A DNA stretch of 33,178 bases, taken from positions 1-33,178 of the forward strand of contig JADNRV010000451.1 of NCBI GenBank assembly GCA_015499995.1, written 5' to 3'. Shown one piece after another: positions 20,135 through 30,703 of the stretch (position 1 is its first letter; the number at the start of each line of letters is the position of its first letter). Position numbers and translations under genes: made by a program. The notes under the pieces are model-generated. The model had not been told where the DNA came from, did no database searches, and saw only the letters and a list, made by a program, of their open reading frames with translations. Source of the DNA: Flammula alnicola. Lineage: Eukaryota > Basidiomycota > Agaricomycetes > Agaricales > Strophariaceae.

Positions 20135-21100
20135 ATTGAAAGACGTGGTTTTGAAGTAAGTGGGGTGATCATCTCGACTTGGGCATGGTGATGGTTAGAA
20201 GCCAAGAGACGATGGGCGAAGAAAGCCACAGGAGTCGCGAACTTATAGAGCAGGGCACAGAATTGTGCATGTTTGGTTGGGTGGATGCGCTTTGGCAGAT
20301 TGCCCGATATGTCCTACACGTGTACGAGCGCAGTTCCTCGAAACTAGACCCGCTTTGGCTATCTTGATAAAGATCAAGGCGACGTAGAAAGGCGACCAGG
20401 ACCTTCCGCGACTGCCAACAAGCCAACAGAGACTCAAGATGCAAAAATGAAAGTGTACAAAAGCCCAGATTGGCCAATCATCGAGCAAAAACAGAGCAGC
20501 GAGGCCAAGTAGGACGATGAACCGAGGGCAAGGAAGCCAGTGGAAACAACTGGAAATGTGTGTATCCGACGACTCCTGACTTGGCGAGCCACTGCCAGTG
20601 ATAATCAGTGTGAGCCGAGATCTTCATTTGTCTATGAGCGCGGTGTCTCCATTCTGCGAACATGGCATGACTAGAGGGAGGGCGTATCACACAGCCTTGA
20701 TAGGGTGAATTTGGAAGGAACGGACAAAACAAGGCAAGTCGAAAAGACCGGTATTTTGTCGCGAGGCAATGTGTGACTAGTTGACTCCGCATGTCACTAT
20801 GGGCGACGCTCGAGATGTTTATCAACACTTAGCACATTAATTGTATGCAAAACAACTCAGGCAATTCGGGCATAAATTGAATCTTGTCTGCATTGAACGG
20901 AATGAGTATCTGCCTTTGACGCGTTCCGCCTTCTCTATGATCCAGACTGCCCGTCGAGGTGTGGAACTGGCCTTAATTGGCCAAGGGTAGCCGGGTAAAG
21001 GCTGTCGAAATTGTCAGTCCAAGGAAATACATAGAAAAGTTTAAATGGACACCGTACATACGTATTAGATGGACCACGGACAACTAGCGGGCTGAGAATA
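20135..21100. other. No gene seen
   Basis: Short minus-strand frames (20169-20828) are Ser/Leu-rich, overlap one another, and lack splice support. The right end is the 3' flank of FMT1 (stop at 21101). This stretch separates the repeat-rich left part of the window from the compact gene cluster on the right. Confidence 0.45.
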
Positions 21101-22614
21101 TCAAGGCTTCTTCGCAAATCCGAAAAACACCTGCTTAGCAGCACCCTTCTTCACATCGCGAAGCCCGTTCCAAAAATCGCCAGCAAATCGGTCAGGCTTC
21201 CCCCAAGGTTTGACTTTCGTCACACCCAATACCGAGTCGCCAGCACACCTGACCAAGAGCATCCCATGCGTTTTGGTGAAGGTCGCCCATCCAGGATCCG
21301 TAGAAAGTGATTCTGGCTCCAAATTTGTGGAGTTAACAATGTTTAGCTCGCACAGATGAAGAGGTTTGCCATCTGGAGTATATGTGAAAAGTGGTTTCTT
21401 GTCGTTGAACGTTACAATCATGTACGACACGAATTCGAGGACATAACGTACTTGATGATTAAGAGCACGAAACCTTCTGTAAATTTCCTCAGCAGTCATG
21501 GAACTGAAATCCACTTCTGTATCTTTTGAGGTTATGAAAGGTGCGCCAGGTGCGTTGGCAGCGATAACTTGAGGTTGAGCGATAGCCTAGAGTATCCTTT
21601 TGAGTAGCATAATTTTATAAGAATCATTTACAAGTACCTTTCCATTCAGCATGTCCCTCAAAACTGACACGAGTAATTGGCCCCCCGCTGGTGCTAGTTC
21701 ATCGCGTAAACTTGGAAAAGTCGCGTTCTCCGGTACAGACTAGTTAAAATCGAGCTTCTTTAAGTAGTTAAAGTATAACATAGAAGGAAGAACGCACCAT
21801 TTTGTGGCAGCCCCAAAGAGAACCTGCATCGATTCCTTCGCTCCTTTTCAGCATCTTAATAACGCAGACACCTGTTTCCGTCTCGCCGTCCATGATAGTA
21901 TGCTGTATTGGTGCTGGTCCTCGATAGGCAGGAAGTAGCGAAGGGTGCACATTGAGTCGATGGGAAGGTTGAAATGCGCTAAGCATTTTGTCCGTCAATA
22001 TTCGCCCAAACGATGCAGTGACGAGAAGGTGATTGGCAGGTGGAAGGTCTCCGAATTCAGTAGGAAGCGAGAAGGGGTGTGGTAGCTGATAAGGAAAATA
22101 GAAATAGACATAAGATCCGGTTCCTCATTATAGAATATAAGCGACATACCATCCAATTTCTAAACTCCCGCTTCACTTTGGGTATAGTATGCACAGGAAT
22201 GTCCAGGCTCTCCCCGAGTTTTCTCAAAGGCGCTGGACAGCAACATTAGTTCATGTACACCAGATGATCGAATTCACTCACAAACTGACAAAATGGATCC
22301 ACGGCGTCCAACATGTACATCTGGTTGGGTTGCTATCACGATTTCACTCCATACATCTGAGAAGCTAGTTGGTGAATATGAACTTTACTTTCTTTCGCGA
22401 AAATTTCGAAGTAAAATATACCTTTAGCTCGAAAAAGTTCTTGTAAAACAAGACACGAGAATTCGTCGCGTCCCATGAAAAGAACCCGAAATCGGTCCGC
22501 ATTGGTCGTTTGCGTTTGAAAAGACCGTGGTCGTGAGTTGCAGGTTACGATTCGTGAGCAGGAATTCCAAGTGCATCGACTTTGCCGAAGCTGCAATGTG
22601 GCTATTAGCAGCAT
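21101..22614 (-). CDS. FMT1: Mitochondrial methionyl-tRNA formyltransferase
   Basis: This enzyme formylates Met-tRNA in the mitochondrial matrix, using 10-formyl-tetrahydrofolate, for initiation of organellar translation. Seven exons: 22614-22422, 22356-22282, 22232-22150, 22085-21798, 21739-21638, 21586-21452 and 21397-21101. The introns are 49-65 nt and all phases agree, giving 390 residues, close to the yeast enzyme. Residues 1-45 are basic and Ser/Thr-rich (MLLIATLQLRQSRC...), fitting a presequence. FRVLFMGRDEFS opens the Rossmann-type domain. The active-site motif LNVHPSLLPAYRGPAPIQ places Asn162 and His164, with Asp203 in SEGIDAG; these match the Asn/His/Asp triad of the family. The C-terminal tRNA-binding domain ends WGKPDRFAGDFWNGLRD..K. 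The sixth intron (21451-21398) is 54 nt without a stop, so retention would stay in frame. Confidence 0.9.
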
Positions 22615-22959
22615 ATTGAAGGGGAAAGATCATTCAGATCTTGAGCTCGTCGGAATGTCCACGAACTTCGACGCGCTTGGAGGTTTGTGAATGCGGGAAG
22701 GTCTTGCACAACATGTGCAAATTTAAAAGCGGACATACCGGCTCGATACCGGCCCATGATTCCATGAAAAGTTCGTCGTCGCCAACCAATCTTGTGGTGA
22801 AATACGCAAGAAATACGAGCAATGAATGCTTGAACATGCATACAGATTAGTCTGTAAAATTAAAAAGGTAGAAATGCATAAAACCCAAAAGTGTCTAATT
22901 ATACGCAACCTGCGTGACTCCGAGATACTGTAACTAAAGAATGGAATGCGCTGGATCCC
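22615..22959. other. Intergenic, no gene seen
   Basis: Lies between the start of FMT1 and the stop of the Ras-like gene. Overlapping frames on both strands have no motifs. It should contain the FMT1 promoter and the Ras-like gene's 3' UTR. Confidence 0.5.
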
Positions 22960-23873
22960 CTAGCCCGTCTGAAACCGCGATACAAATCTATAAATCATTT
23001 TAAAGGGAGCCATAAAATTCATTCTTCGATCACTTTCAGCTTTTCGCAGTGCCTCAACCGTCGCCAACACTGCGGTGTCAACGTTCTCTCCTGACTTGGC
23101 CGAAGTTTCAAAGAATGCTTGACATCCTAGCTCTTGGGCGAGAGCCGCTCCCTCGTCGTAGGCGACTTCGCGTGACAAATCCTCGTCGGACTTCGTGCCG
23201 ACCAAGATGAGGACTAGGTTAGGATCTTCTTTTGTATCCAGAGGCACTTGTCTACAAGTCCTGGCGACATCCTGGAAGGACCATCTCGAAGTGATCGAAT
23301 ACATGAGAATGACGCCATGGCTGAATCTGCTTTGCCCAGTCTATAAGCACCTGTCATATCATGTAGGAATTTCGAAGAAAATTACTGACGGTAAATCATC
23401 GTCTATTCCCATATACGAAGCTAGCGAAATATCAGATTTGTAACATGATATTGATGAGAAGCTGCTCACTCTGAGACACCCATGTATCTGACAACGACAC
23501 AATACAAGAATCATCAGAGTCCTCGCCAAGTTGGCATTCTTTGCCATGATCTCCACTAAATAAGAGCTTTCCAAAACTCTCCTGCAGCCAGATCGAACTA
23601 TAAACACATGTGACAATACCAGAAGTTACTCACTTCTACAATTCAAGAGTTTCCATGAGCCAAGTACAATTAAGTGAGGAAAGCTAAATGGCTTACCGAA
23701 GACATCTTCAGAAAACTACACGTCCGGTTGGTAAGAAAGCAGAATTGTCCTAAAACTAAAAACAAGGTACGAACCCGATATGCAAAAGAAGTCTTCCCAA
23801 CTTCATTATCTCCAATCAAGAGAATGTTCCAGCGTTCCTTCTGAGAAGGCCACAGCGAAAAGCACGAAGTCAT
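22960..23873 (-). CDS. Ras-family small GTPase, divergent, without CaaX box
   Basis: Best model has six exons: 23873-23775, 23715-23697, 23635-23634 (2 nt), 23581-23470, 23420-23390 and 23326-22960, giving 209 residues, a normal Ras length. The introns are 59, 61, 52, 49 and 63 nt, all GT-AG. The P-loop is GDNEVGKT (21-28). Next comes an effector-region-like EESFGKLLFSGDHGKECQL. The switch II position reads SDTWVSQ, where Ras has DTAGQ. VILMYSITSRWSF follows, then the guanine-specificity motif GTKSD (131-135) and FFETSAK (159-165). The second exon is one base out of phase with the next unless the 2-nt AA exon is included, with good sites on both sides. The C-terminus ends MIYRFVSRFQTG with no prenylation cysteine, so membrane anchoring by prenyl lipid is unlikely. 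The loss of the DxxG glycine is unusual and may affect GTP hydrolysis. The family is clear; the exact exons in the middle are less certain. Confidence 0.72.
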
Positions 23874-24636
23874 GGTAGCGAGAGACCTTCGAACGTGGGG
23901 CCCGAAAACGAGGCAAAGGCACGTCAGATATGCATGTCGACATTACTTATTTCACCGACGAAATGTCAGCTGCCGCGGTTTGATGAATCATACACAGCAC
24001 GGAATGATAGCGCTCCCAGAGTATATTAAGCGGACGCCCGGTAGTAGGTTTCGGCGTTGTGGAAAGATAGGATGTAGACAGTACCCAAGATCTCGGACCA
24101 ATCGTGAGATTTATAATGCCCTCTTGTATGATGGACAACTCAGTGCAGACGCGCAGAGCCTGATATGCAATGGTAACGCTTTGGGTTATCAAAACACCCA
24201 GGATACGTCTGTCAACAAGGCAGCTGCCAATAGTGATATGCAACCTCGACAAACAGCGGAGTCAACAGTCAGCCAATAACCGGCCCTCGATATCAAACTG
24301 GGCCGTGGCGCGTGAGAAGAGCCTATTCCGATATGTACGCCTTGAGAGCTGTGCTGCTGCGTGAGCTCAGTTATAAGTAGATCGAGCTCGATGATGTTGG
24401 TGGTGGATTGGAAAGCCGTTTGATCATGATGATGTGTGCTTCCGCTTATGGAACTGAAGGTTGCCGGAGGGCTGAAGCCGCTGCCGGTTTGACTTTTTCA
24501 TCTTGTTGTGAATTTACCTTTGCCAACAGACACCGTAGAACCCACCTTTTCCACGATAAGGAAGGCCCCTCAATTGGATTGCTCAGAAGACGAATCTGCT
24601 CGGAAATATAAGCAGAAGTGCTCACAATCATCAGAC
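23874..24636. promoter_or_regulatory. Divergent intergenic region between the Ras-like gene and the CAB2-like gene
   Basis: These 763 bases separate two genes transcribed away from each other, so both promoters should lie here. An upstream in-frame extension of the right-hand gene (from 24508) begins with GTG, not ATG, and is probably 5' UTR. I cannot assign specific factor sites. Confidence 0.5.
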
Positions 24637-25995
24637 ATGTACACGGAGCCTACGACTTTCTCCGCAGAGTTATATTTTGCGACACAACCCCCGCCTCCGA
24701 CGCTTGAACACGACGTCGGGAAAGTGCGAGAGTTTGTGCAGAGACAAGTAAAGGAGGGACGAAGTGTGGTTCTGGTCACAGTAAGTACTGCATTGCTCCC
24801 GATATGACCCGTTCGCTCATCCTCAATTAGAGTGGTGGTACAACTGTACCACTAGAGCTCAATGTGTGAGCGCGCTTAAGCTGTACAACGCTACAGACTT
24901 CAGGAGCTTATAATGCCGCACGTCTAGCGTTCGTTTCCTCGACAACTTTAGTGCCGGTACGTCGTATATAGGGCCATCTCCACATCTCCTCCTGTCTTCT
25001 GAATCTTATCTATCTTTAATCAGGGACACGAGGTGCTACCTCTGCGGAGTACTTCCTCAAAGCTGGCTATGCCGTCATCTTCATGCATCGGCAGTTCAGC
25101 CTGCAGCCCTTTAGCAGACACTATTCGCACTCGACCAATCCGTTCCTCGATTTTCTCGATATCGATGCCCCCGAATCCGAAGGCTCGACCCCGCGGATAT
25201 CGGTGACTCCAAATAAGCGCCATGATCTCCTGCAAGTTTTGAAGGTGTACAAAGAGGTCCATGCCCTTGGAACACTCCATACACTGACGTTTGTGACAGT
25301 CGACGACTATCTCTGGCTCCTCCGTGCTGTGAGCCAGGAAATGTCTGTGTTGAAGAGAAAGGCAATGTTTTATCTTGCCGCAGCGGTCAGCGACTTCTTC
25401 TTGCCCAGGCAGAAGATGGTATGTGGTCCATCTTCCGGTCTATCAAATTCCTGTGTTCATTGCCGATTCCGTTGTCCAGTCGGTGCACAAAATACAATCA
25501 GGCAAAGGAAATCTATCCATAGAAATGGACCAAGTGCCGAAGATCCTGAAGCCCATGGTAGACGAATGGACGCCAGGAGGCTATATTGTATCCTTCAAGG
25601 TTGGCATTTCTCTTTATCTCATTCTGTCATCTCATATCCACCCCATTGCCTCCGATGTTCAGCTTGAAACCGATCAAGATCTCCTGCTGCCCAAAGCCCG
25701 ACAAGCCTTAGAACGATACGGACACCAAGTCGTCATCGGCAACGATCTGCACCGGCGCAAATTTGAAGTTGTTTTTGTCTCCAAGAAGCCTCTTCCGTCT
25801 CTTCCTCCAGGGATTGAGCAAACAGAGGAAGCACTCATGCAGGCCACTGATATTTCCAATTCTTTTTCGGAATTCTGGCTGCGGATAGATCTTCCTGACC
25901 ACCAACCACCTGGATTCCCAATAAAGGAGATCGAGGAAGATATTGTTGCGGAATTGGTCAGGAGGCACGAAGAGTGGATCGAGAATACCCTGTAA
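24637..25995 (+). CDS. CAB2: Phosphopantothenate-cysteine ligase (coenzyme A synthesis)
   Basis: The enzyme joins 4'-phosphopantothenate to cysteine, the second step of coenzyme A synthesis, in the cytosol. Six exons: 24637-24780, 24831-24865, 24928-24956, 25024-25418, 25480-25599 and 25663-25995, with introns of 50-67 nt in consistent phases, giving 351 residues. I start at the ATG of MYTEPTTFSAELYF because the frame upstream has no ATG. The eukaryotic signature is clear: VVLVTSGGTTVPLELN (43-59), then VRFLDNFSAGTRG (61-73) and TSAEYFLKAGYAVIFMHRQF. Further on are FYLAAAVSDFFLP, KIQSGKG with LSIEMDQVPKIL, and the C-terminal HQVVIGNDLHRRKFEVVFV. Length and order of motifs fit yeast Cab2 and human PPCS. 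It faces the Ras-like gene across a shared promoter region and converges on the SEC2-like gene. Confidence 0.92.
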
Positions 25996-26269
25996 TATCG
26001 TGACGCTCAATTGTAAATATTACGAGGAAAACAAAGGGTGAAATATGCTAAATAGATGCAGAGAGCTGGCCTCGGCTAAGGAATTACATGTAATAATGTC
26101 AATTATCTAGATGGCGGCAGTTGAAGACAATGACTGAAAGGGTATCAAATAGAACGTGTGGTCTCATGAGTTAGAACACGAACATACAGCGTTGCTACAC
26201 AGGTGCAATATGACAGTCACATAGACAATGACGGATCGAAGCAAGGCAGAATACACGGTGTACCACAGC

Positions 26270-29200
26270 TCAATCCTTGAAGCCGCCGACGCGTGCCCAA
26301 AACATGTCTTCTCGCAGACGAACGAGCTCCTTCCACGTCTTCTCATCCCAAGTAGCGTCGCCCACATACCCTGTCTTATATTTTTCCTCTTTCTCTCGCT
26401 GCTTCTTCTCTTCCTCGAGCTTTTCCTCTTGCACTCTCTCAGCCTCGCCAGACACACGCTCCTCCGCCCCGTTAACATGCACAGGTTCCTCCGTTAGCTC
26501 GTCTGTCACAATGGGTGTGGTCGAGTCCTCTTTGACATTGCCTGCGACAGCCACTTGCTCTATGGTCTCAGCTGATGCTGATTTCTCATCAACTGGAGCT
26601 TCGATAACAGTAGCCTTGTCCTCTTCATCGCCGTCGTTGTCGTGATGTGTTTCGTCCATCTTTTCTTCGGCATTCGATGGATCCTGGACGGGTGCCACAA
26701 ATTCCTTGACTTCATCTCCTGGAGTTGGTGCATCGACGAATAAATCAGATGCAGGAGACGGTTGTGTAGATCGGTCGGGTCGGACCACCCCCACTTCATT
26801 TTCAGCCGTGCTGTCTTCCTTTTGTCCTTCATTCGAATCAGAGGAGGAAGGCTCAGCCTCGACCTTGTTATCCTCGACCTGGCTGTTAACCTGAGCTTCT
26901 TCCTCGCTTTTATTCTCGTCTTCCGCTGATTTCCCTTTATCCTCTGCCGGTTCCGACTCTGCAGCAGGAGCAGGGGCAGGATCGGTATTGGCAGGCGTAG
27001 AAGGTCTCGTTCCACCAGGCGTAGCCCTGGCTCTCGCGGCTGCCCGCCTTGGAATCGGCGGCGGCGCACCGCCGGCGGACAGGGCGATTGCAGGCGACGT
27101 CGTCCGAGACGGCGCAGAAGGCGTTCCTGGTCTTGACTCGGGCAGAGGCACATTGGATGGCGTGTGCGTACGCGGTGGGATCGGCGGAGGACCGGATTGC
27201 GATGACTGGAGATGGGCACCGCGGATAGGAGAGAGAGGGGCGGTTGGGAGTTCAGTAGATGCCCGTGACGCGGCTGGGGGCAGAGGTGTAGAAAATAAGA
27301 CAGGAGAAACATCAGGCGAAGTTCTTGTTGTGTTATCCTCCATGCTGGTTCGAGGAGTAGGAGAATTTGTTGCTGGGTTTCGACCTCTTCCTTCGCTTCT
27401 TTTGGGCAACGGAGGTGGAGCTGAACTTGGTTTGAGTGCATTAAGAGGTGGAAGAGGTGGCGGAAGTCTCCTGTGTTCATGTGGAGCATGAGCAGCAGAA
27501 GGGTGTGATGGCGGAGGTGGAGGCAGGGGGGTTGCTCCGGTAGATGTGAGTTTCTTGATTTTTTCCTTCTCATCTCCGCTCCAACTAGCAGCTCTCTCAC
27601 CAATCGCACTAGCAATGCCCCATAAACCTCTCTTTCTGGGAGGTATAGGTGGCTTCTCGCCACTAATACTTCTGTCCACAGGAATAATTGAAGGCGGCGG
27701 AGGGGGTGGAGGGATCTCTTCTTCCCAAATTTTGTCGACGATTCCGGTGCGTATAAATGCCCACAACGTGCATGTTGTACGCAGACGATGTAAGCACCAG
27801 CCAGACATACATAGAGGGTATATCGTGGTTGGTTGATTACTCGGTGTTCCGGACTGAGAATTTACTGTGCTGCCGTTGTGGCTCGAGGAGGCATATGAAG
27901 GGGGTACGGGCGAAGAATTGGTCTGAGATGATGATTTTGTGAGGGACGGAATAGGCAAAGATGAGATTGCTGAGGTAGGCAGTGACGCCAGACGGAAGAT
28001 AAAGACCTGGGAATTCAGATAATCGCCAATTGAATGACGCTGAACTGAGGTTGTGGGCGATGAAGGCTGAGTGCCATTGACAGATCCACTGGAACTTTTC
28101 CTAAAAAAGGAGCCGGACCAAGAGGCAGCGTAGTTGTTGGTAGTGCTCAGTAGGTGGACCGGTGCATGAGTAGGGTGAGAGTCATTGGACACTGGGAAGA
28201 TGGATGTCCCACAAAGGGCGCAGGAGATATTGTCATGAGTGCTGTTCATTCCTGCAATTGTAGTGGATGCGGGATAGGTCGAGGATTCGGTGAACAGGGC
28301 CGTGGCAGACATCGGTTCTATTGTTAATTGACCAGAATGGATGGCAGTCAAGACAGAACGGCGCGAAAGCCAGTTTAGAGAGGGTGCGAGATCTAAGCGT
28401 ACGGTTGGTTCTCTGATGGAGGAATTTTAGGATAAGACCAAGTGAACGAAGTCAACAAACGTACGAATCTTCCGTTAACAAGCGCGCCAGGAGTGGTAGT
28501 TGGAGAAGAGTCGACATTGCTGGTGAATTGGGCGAGGTTGGGTGTAGAACACGCAGATGTGCAATGAAAGAGAGGTACTCCTGATACGGCGCATGTGTAC
28601 TTAGGAGGCGCAACGACACAGTGGCGTCGCTGTTGCGCCGTGCAGTCCATTTACCCTTGCCCATGACCTGCTCCATCTCGCGAGTTTTCTTCTCAGCCTC
28701 CTCCCTCTCCACTTGCATGGCTTGCATCTGCATTTGCATGAGCTGGACAGCCTCCTCCGCGCTCTTCAAAGCACGCTCCGCATCCTCCACTTTCCTTTCG
28801 CTTAAATGTTTCTCGAATCGGGCTTCTGCGACCATGGAATTGGCCTGTCCGAAAAGCGATGCGCTAAGGTCGTCGAGGTCCTTCTCGATAGCCATTCGAG
28901 CCGACTCGGCCTGCCCGCGTTGCGCTGCCTCCTCCGTCGCCTTCTCCATCAATCGATTGAGCTCGGTCGTGACATGAGACTTCTCAACCAGAAGTCCAGT
29001 ATTCAGGGCTGATAAATGTTGCGTCCTCTCCAGTTCCAATTGCGAAATTTTTAGAGATGAAGTGCGAACATTGGCAGAGGCGACGTGGAGCTCGTCTTCG
29101 AGGTCGGAGACACGGTCGTAGGATTTTACGAGCTTGTTGTTGAGCTGGCTGACCTGAGAGAACAGGTCTTGGATCTGTGCACGCAGTGAGTCGATAACCA

Positions 29201-29333
29201 TTTCTTGGGCGTCCCTGTCTATGCTGCCGCGACGGTGTTTGGTAGAATGAGAGACACTGTCTCCACTTTCGTGGCCTACGTCAGGTTTCGGTACGCCATT
29301 CAGGTGTGGCTCTGCCTGAAGAGCCTCAGCCAT
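26270..29333 (-). CDS. SEC2: Sec2-type guanine nucleotide exchange factor for a Rab GTPase
   Basis: Sec2 proteins activate the exocytic Rab (Sec4/Rab8) on secretory vesicles. Two exons, 29333-28465 and 28412-26270, flank a 52-nt intron (gtacgt...ccatcag); the product is about 1,003 residues. Residues 42-225 form a long coiled coil. Within it, DLSASLFGQANSMVAEAR (155-172) matches the Sec2 exchange motif that contacts the Rab. After the intron come conserved stretches SEPTVRLDLAPSLNWLSRRS and a CALCG...GWCLHRLRTTCTLWAFIRTG zone that resembles a metal-binding or structural module conserved in fungal Sec2 proteins. The C-terminal half is Pro/Ser/Glu-rich with many PPPP.P runs, then a charged tail ending DMFWARVGGFKD. 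It is longer than yeast Sec2 (about 760 residues), mainly through the disordered region. Confidence 0.85.
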
Positions 29334-29839
29334 TGTCCGCTGTCCGCTCCTTGTACTTTCGGACTAGAATAAATTTCTAGCGTAGATTAGCGATATAGAG
29401 TCGGAGTGGAGACCACTTGGTGTTCTTTGCCAGAGAAATGAAGCCACTCGGAGTCTAGCCTCGAGAGATCACGTGCTCGTTTAGGAAATCCCGCCGCGCG
29501 CCTTTGCGGCCTCATGTCCACCGCCGCCATGTCCACTCCCGCCGTATTCGCCATCCCGCAGATTTTGACTCTGAAAATGAGCCCAAAAGATAGAAATCAC
29601 CCTGTATTATCACTCTGAAGACGATACAAACCAAGAATCCTCTATTTTTCTTTGACGGTTGAACTCTTACATTCCGAACATCCGAAACGCCCCGAAACCG
29701 TCGGCTAGGCATTGCTCCTTCGCATATCTTCTTGGATTCGAGGTTTACGCCAGAGAGCGGCAAAATATGGGTGGTACGATGCAGCCGAATCTGAACTTTG
29801 ATTTCTACTGACTTTATATCAAACGGAACCCAGATACTT

Positions 29840-30410
29840 TGTTTTCTAAGCACCATAGTTGCAAACTGCAGTGTGACCTTGTCCTCGAAATTATCATTTC
29901 CGTGAGCCGTAATCATGCCGTTCCATTATACCCACTCAACGAATCCGTCATTGTAGATGATTCTAAAGTTGACAAGTGCATCGAGGCTGATAGAAGACTC
30001 GTGTTGTTGGCAGTGGCTTGGGCTCGTTCCACGCCGATTACTGCCGGCATGTGCAACTCCGTTGCTTTGGCCGAATGGTCTGCAGATACTGCGCATGCGT
30101 TCGAAGGTTCAGAATTCAGGCTCGATTATTTCGTGATCAAAATATCTCTGCTGTTGGGTTCGTTATCGTGATTAGAACCAAAACCTCTCAGAAGGTGACA
30201 TCGATGACAACTATCGCGGAGGGTCAAATGACGGCCGCTTGGGTCACCAATGTACGTTGTAACTGACTCGACTATGCTGCCTGTTCGTCTGACTCGTTAT
30301 TGCAGGAAGAAGGGCGTTCCTGTGGTGTTAGGCGAATGCTGGGCTGGGACACACCGTTCTTGTCTTCCTACTTAGGTCGAATGGACTTACATTCTCAGAT
30401 CCCATCGTGA
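29840..30410 (+). CDS. Possible uncharacterised plus-strand gene, incomplete model
   Basis: Two protein-like segments lie on the plus strand. One is near 29936-30130 (VDKCIEADRRLVLLAVAWAR, then STPITAGMCNSVALAEWSAD, TAHAFEGSEFRLDYF). A second, in another frame, reaches TAAWVTN at 30251, followed by a 54-nt GT-AG intron (30252-30305) and a final exon 30306-30410 (EEGRSCGVRRMLGWDTPF... to TGA). A 43-nt intron ending gtgattag near 30175 could join the first segment, but the phases then lead to an early stop. An ATG-rich start may lie at 29518. The minus strand also has an open frame of 134 codons at 29512-29916. I do not recognise either product, and only one of them, or neither, may be real. 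Confidence 0.3.
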
Positions 30411-30703
30411 CGATCAGTGATCGACTTTTCCTAAAGAGGAATAGAGCTGGGAAAATCACTCATCCTTCACGCAAAATCGCCTACCTCGAGGCTGCAACGA
30501 GGTGATATTAACGAGGTGTAAGTCTCTAACGCTACAACTAAGGAAACTATTCGATTCCGTCAGCTATGCCTCTTAAACTGACCGAAATGCGCATCAAGTT
30601 AGACATCCAAGAGACGGTATTGAGCGCATCCACCGCATCGCCATACTTCTCTTTCGACATTTCGCCCATTCTGTGTCTTCTCCAACACTTGTACACTGTT
30701 ATT
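30411..30703. promoter_or_regulatory. Upstream region of the HMG-box gene
   Basis: The reading frame of the first HMG exon stays open upstream to an ATG at 30566, so a longer N-terminus is possible. The ATG at 30704 (MPSFRNVSSNR) has a more natural sequence after it. No specific sites are assigned. Confidence 0.35.

Noticed and set aside
24508..24636. In-frame upstream extension of the CAB2-like protein
   Set aside because: It starts with GTG and has no ATG; the ATG at 24637 gives a protein of normal length, so the extension is treated as 5' UTR.
29512..29916. 134-codon minus-strand frame next to the SEC2-like gene start
   Set aside because: It overlaps plus-strand protein-like segments, has no motifs and cannot be spliced to anything; kept only as an alternative under the weak gene at 29840-30410.
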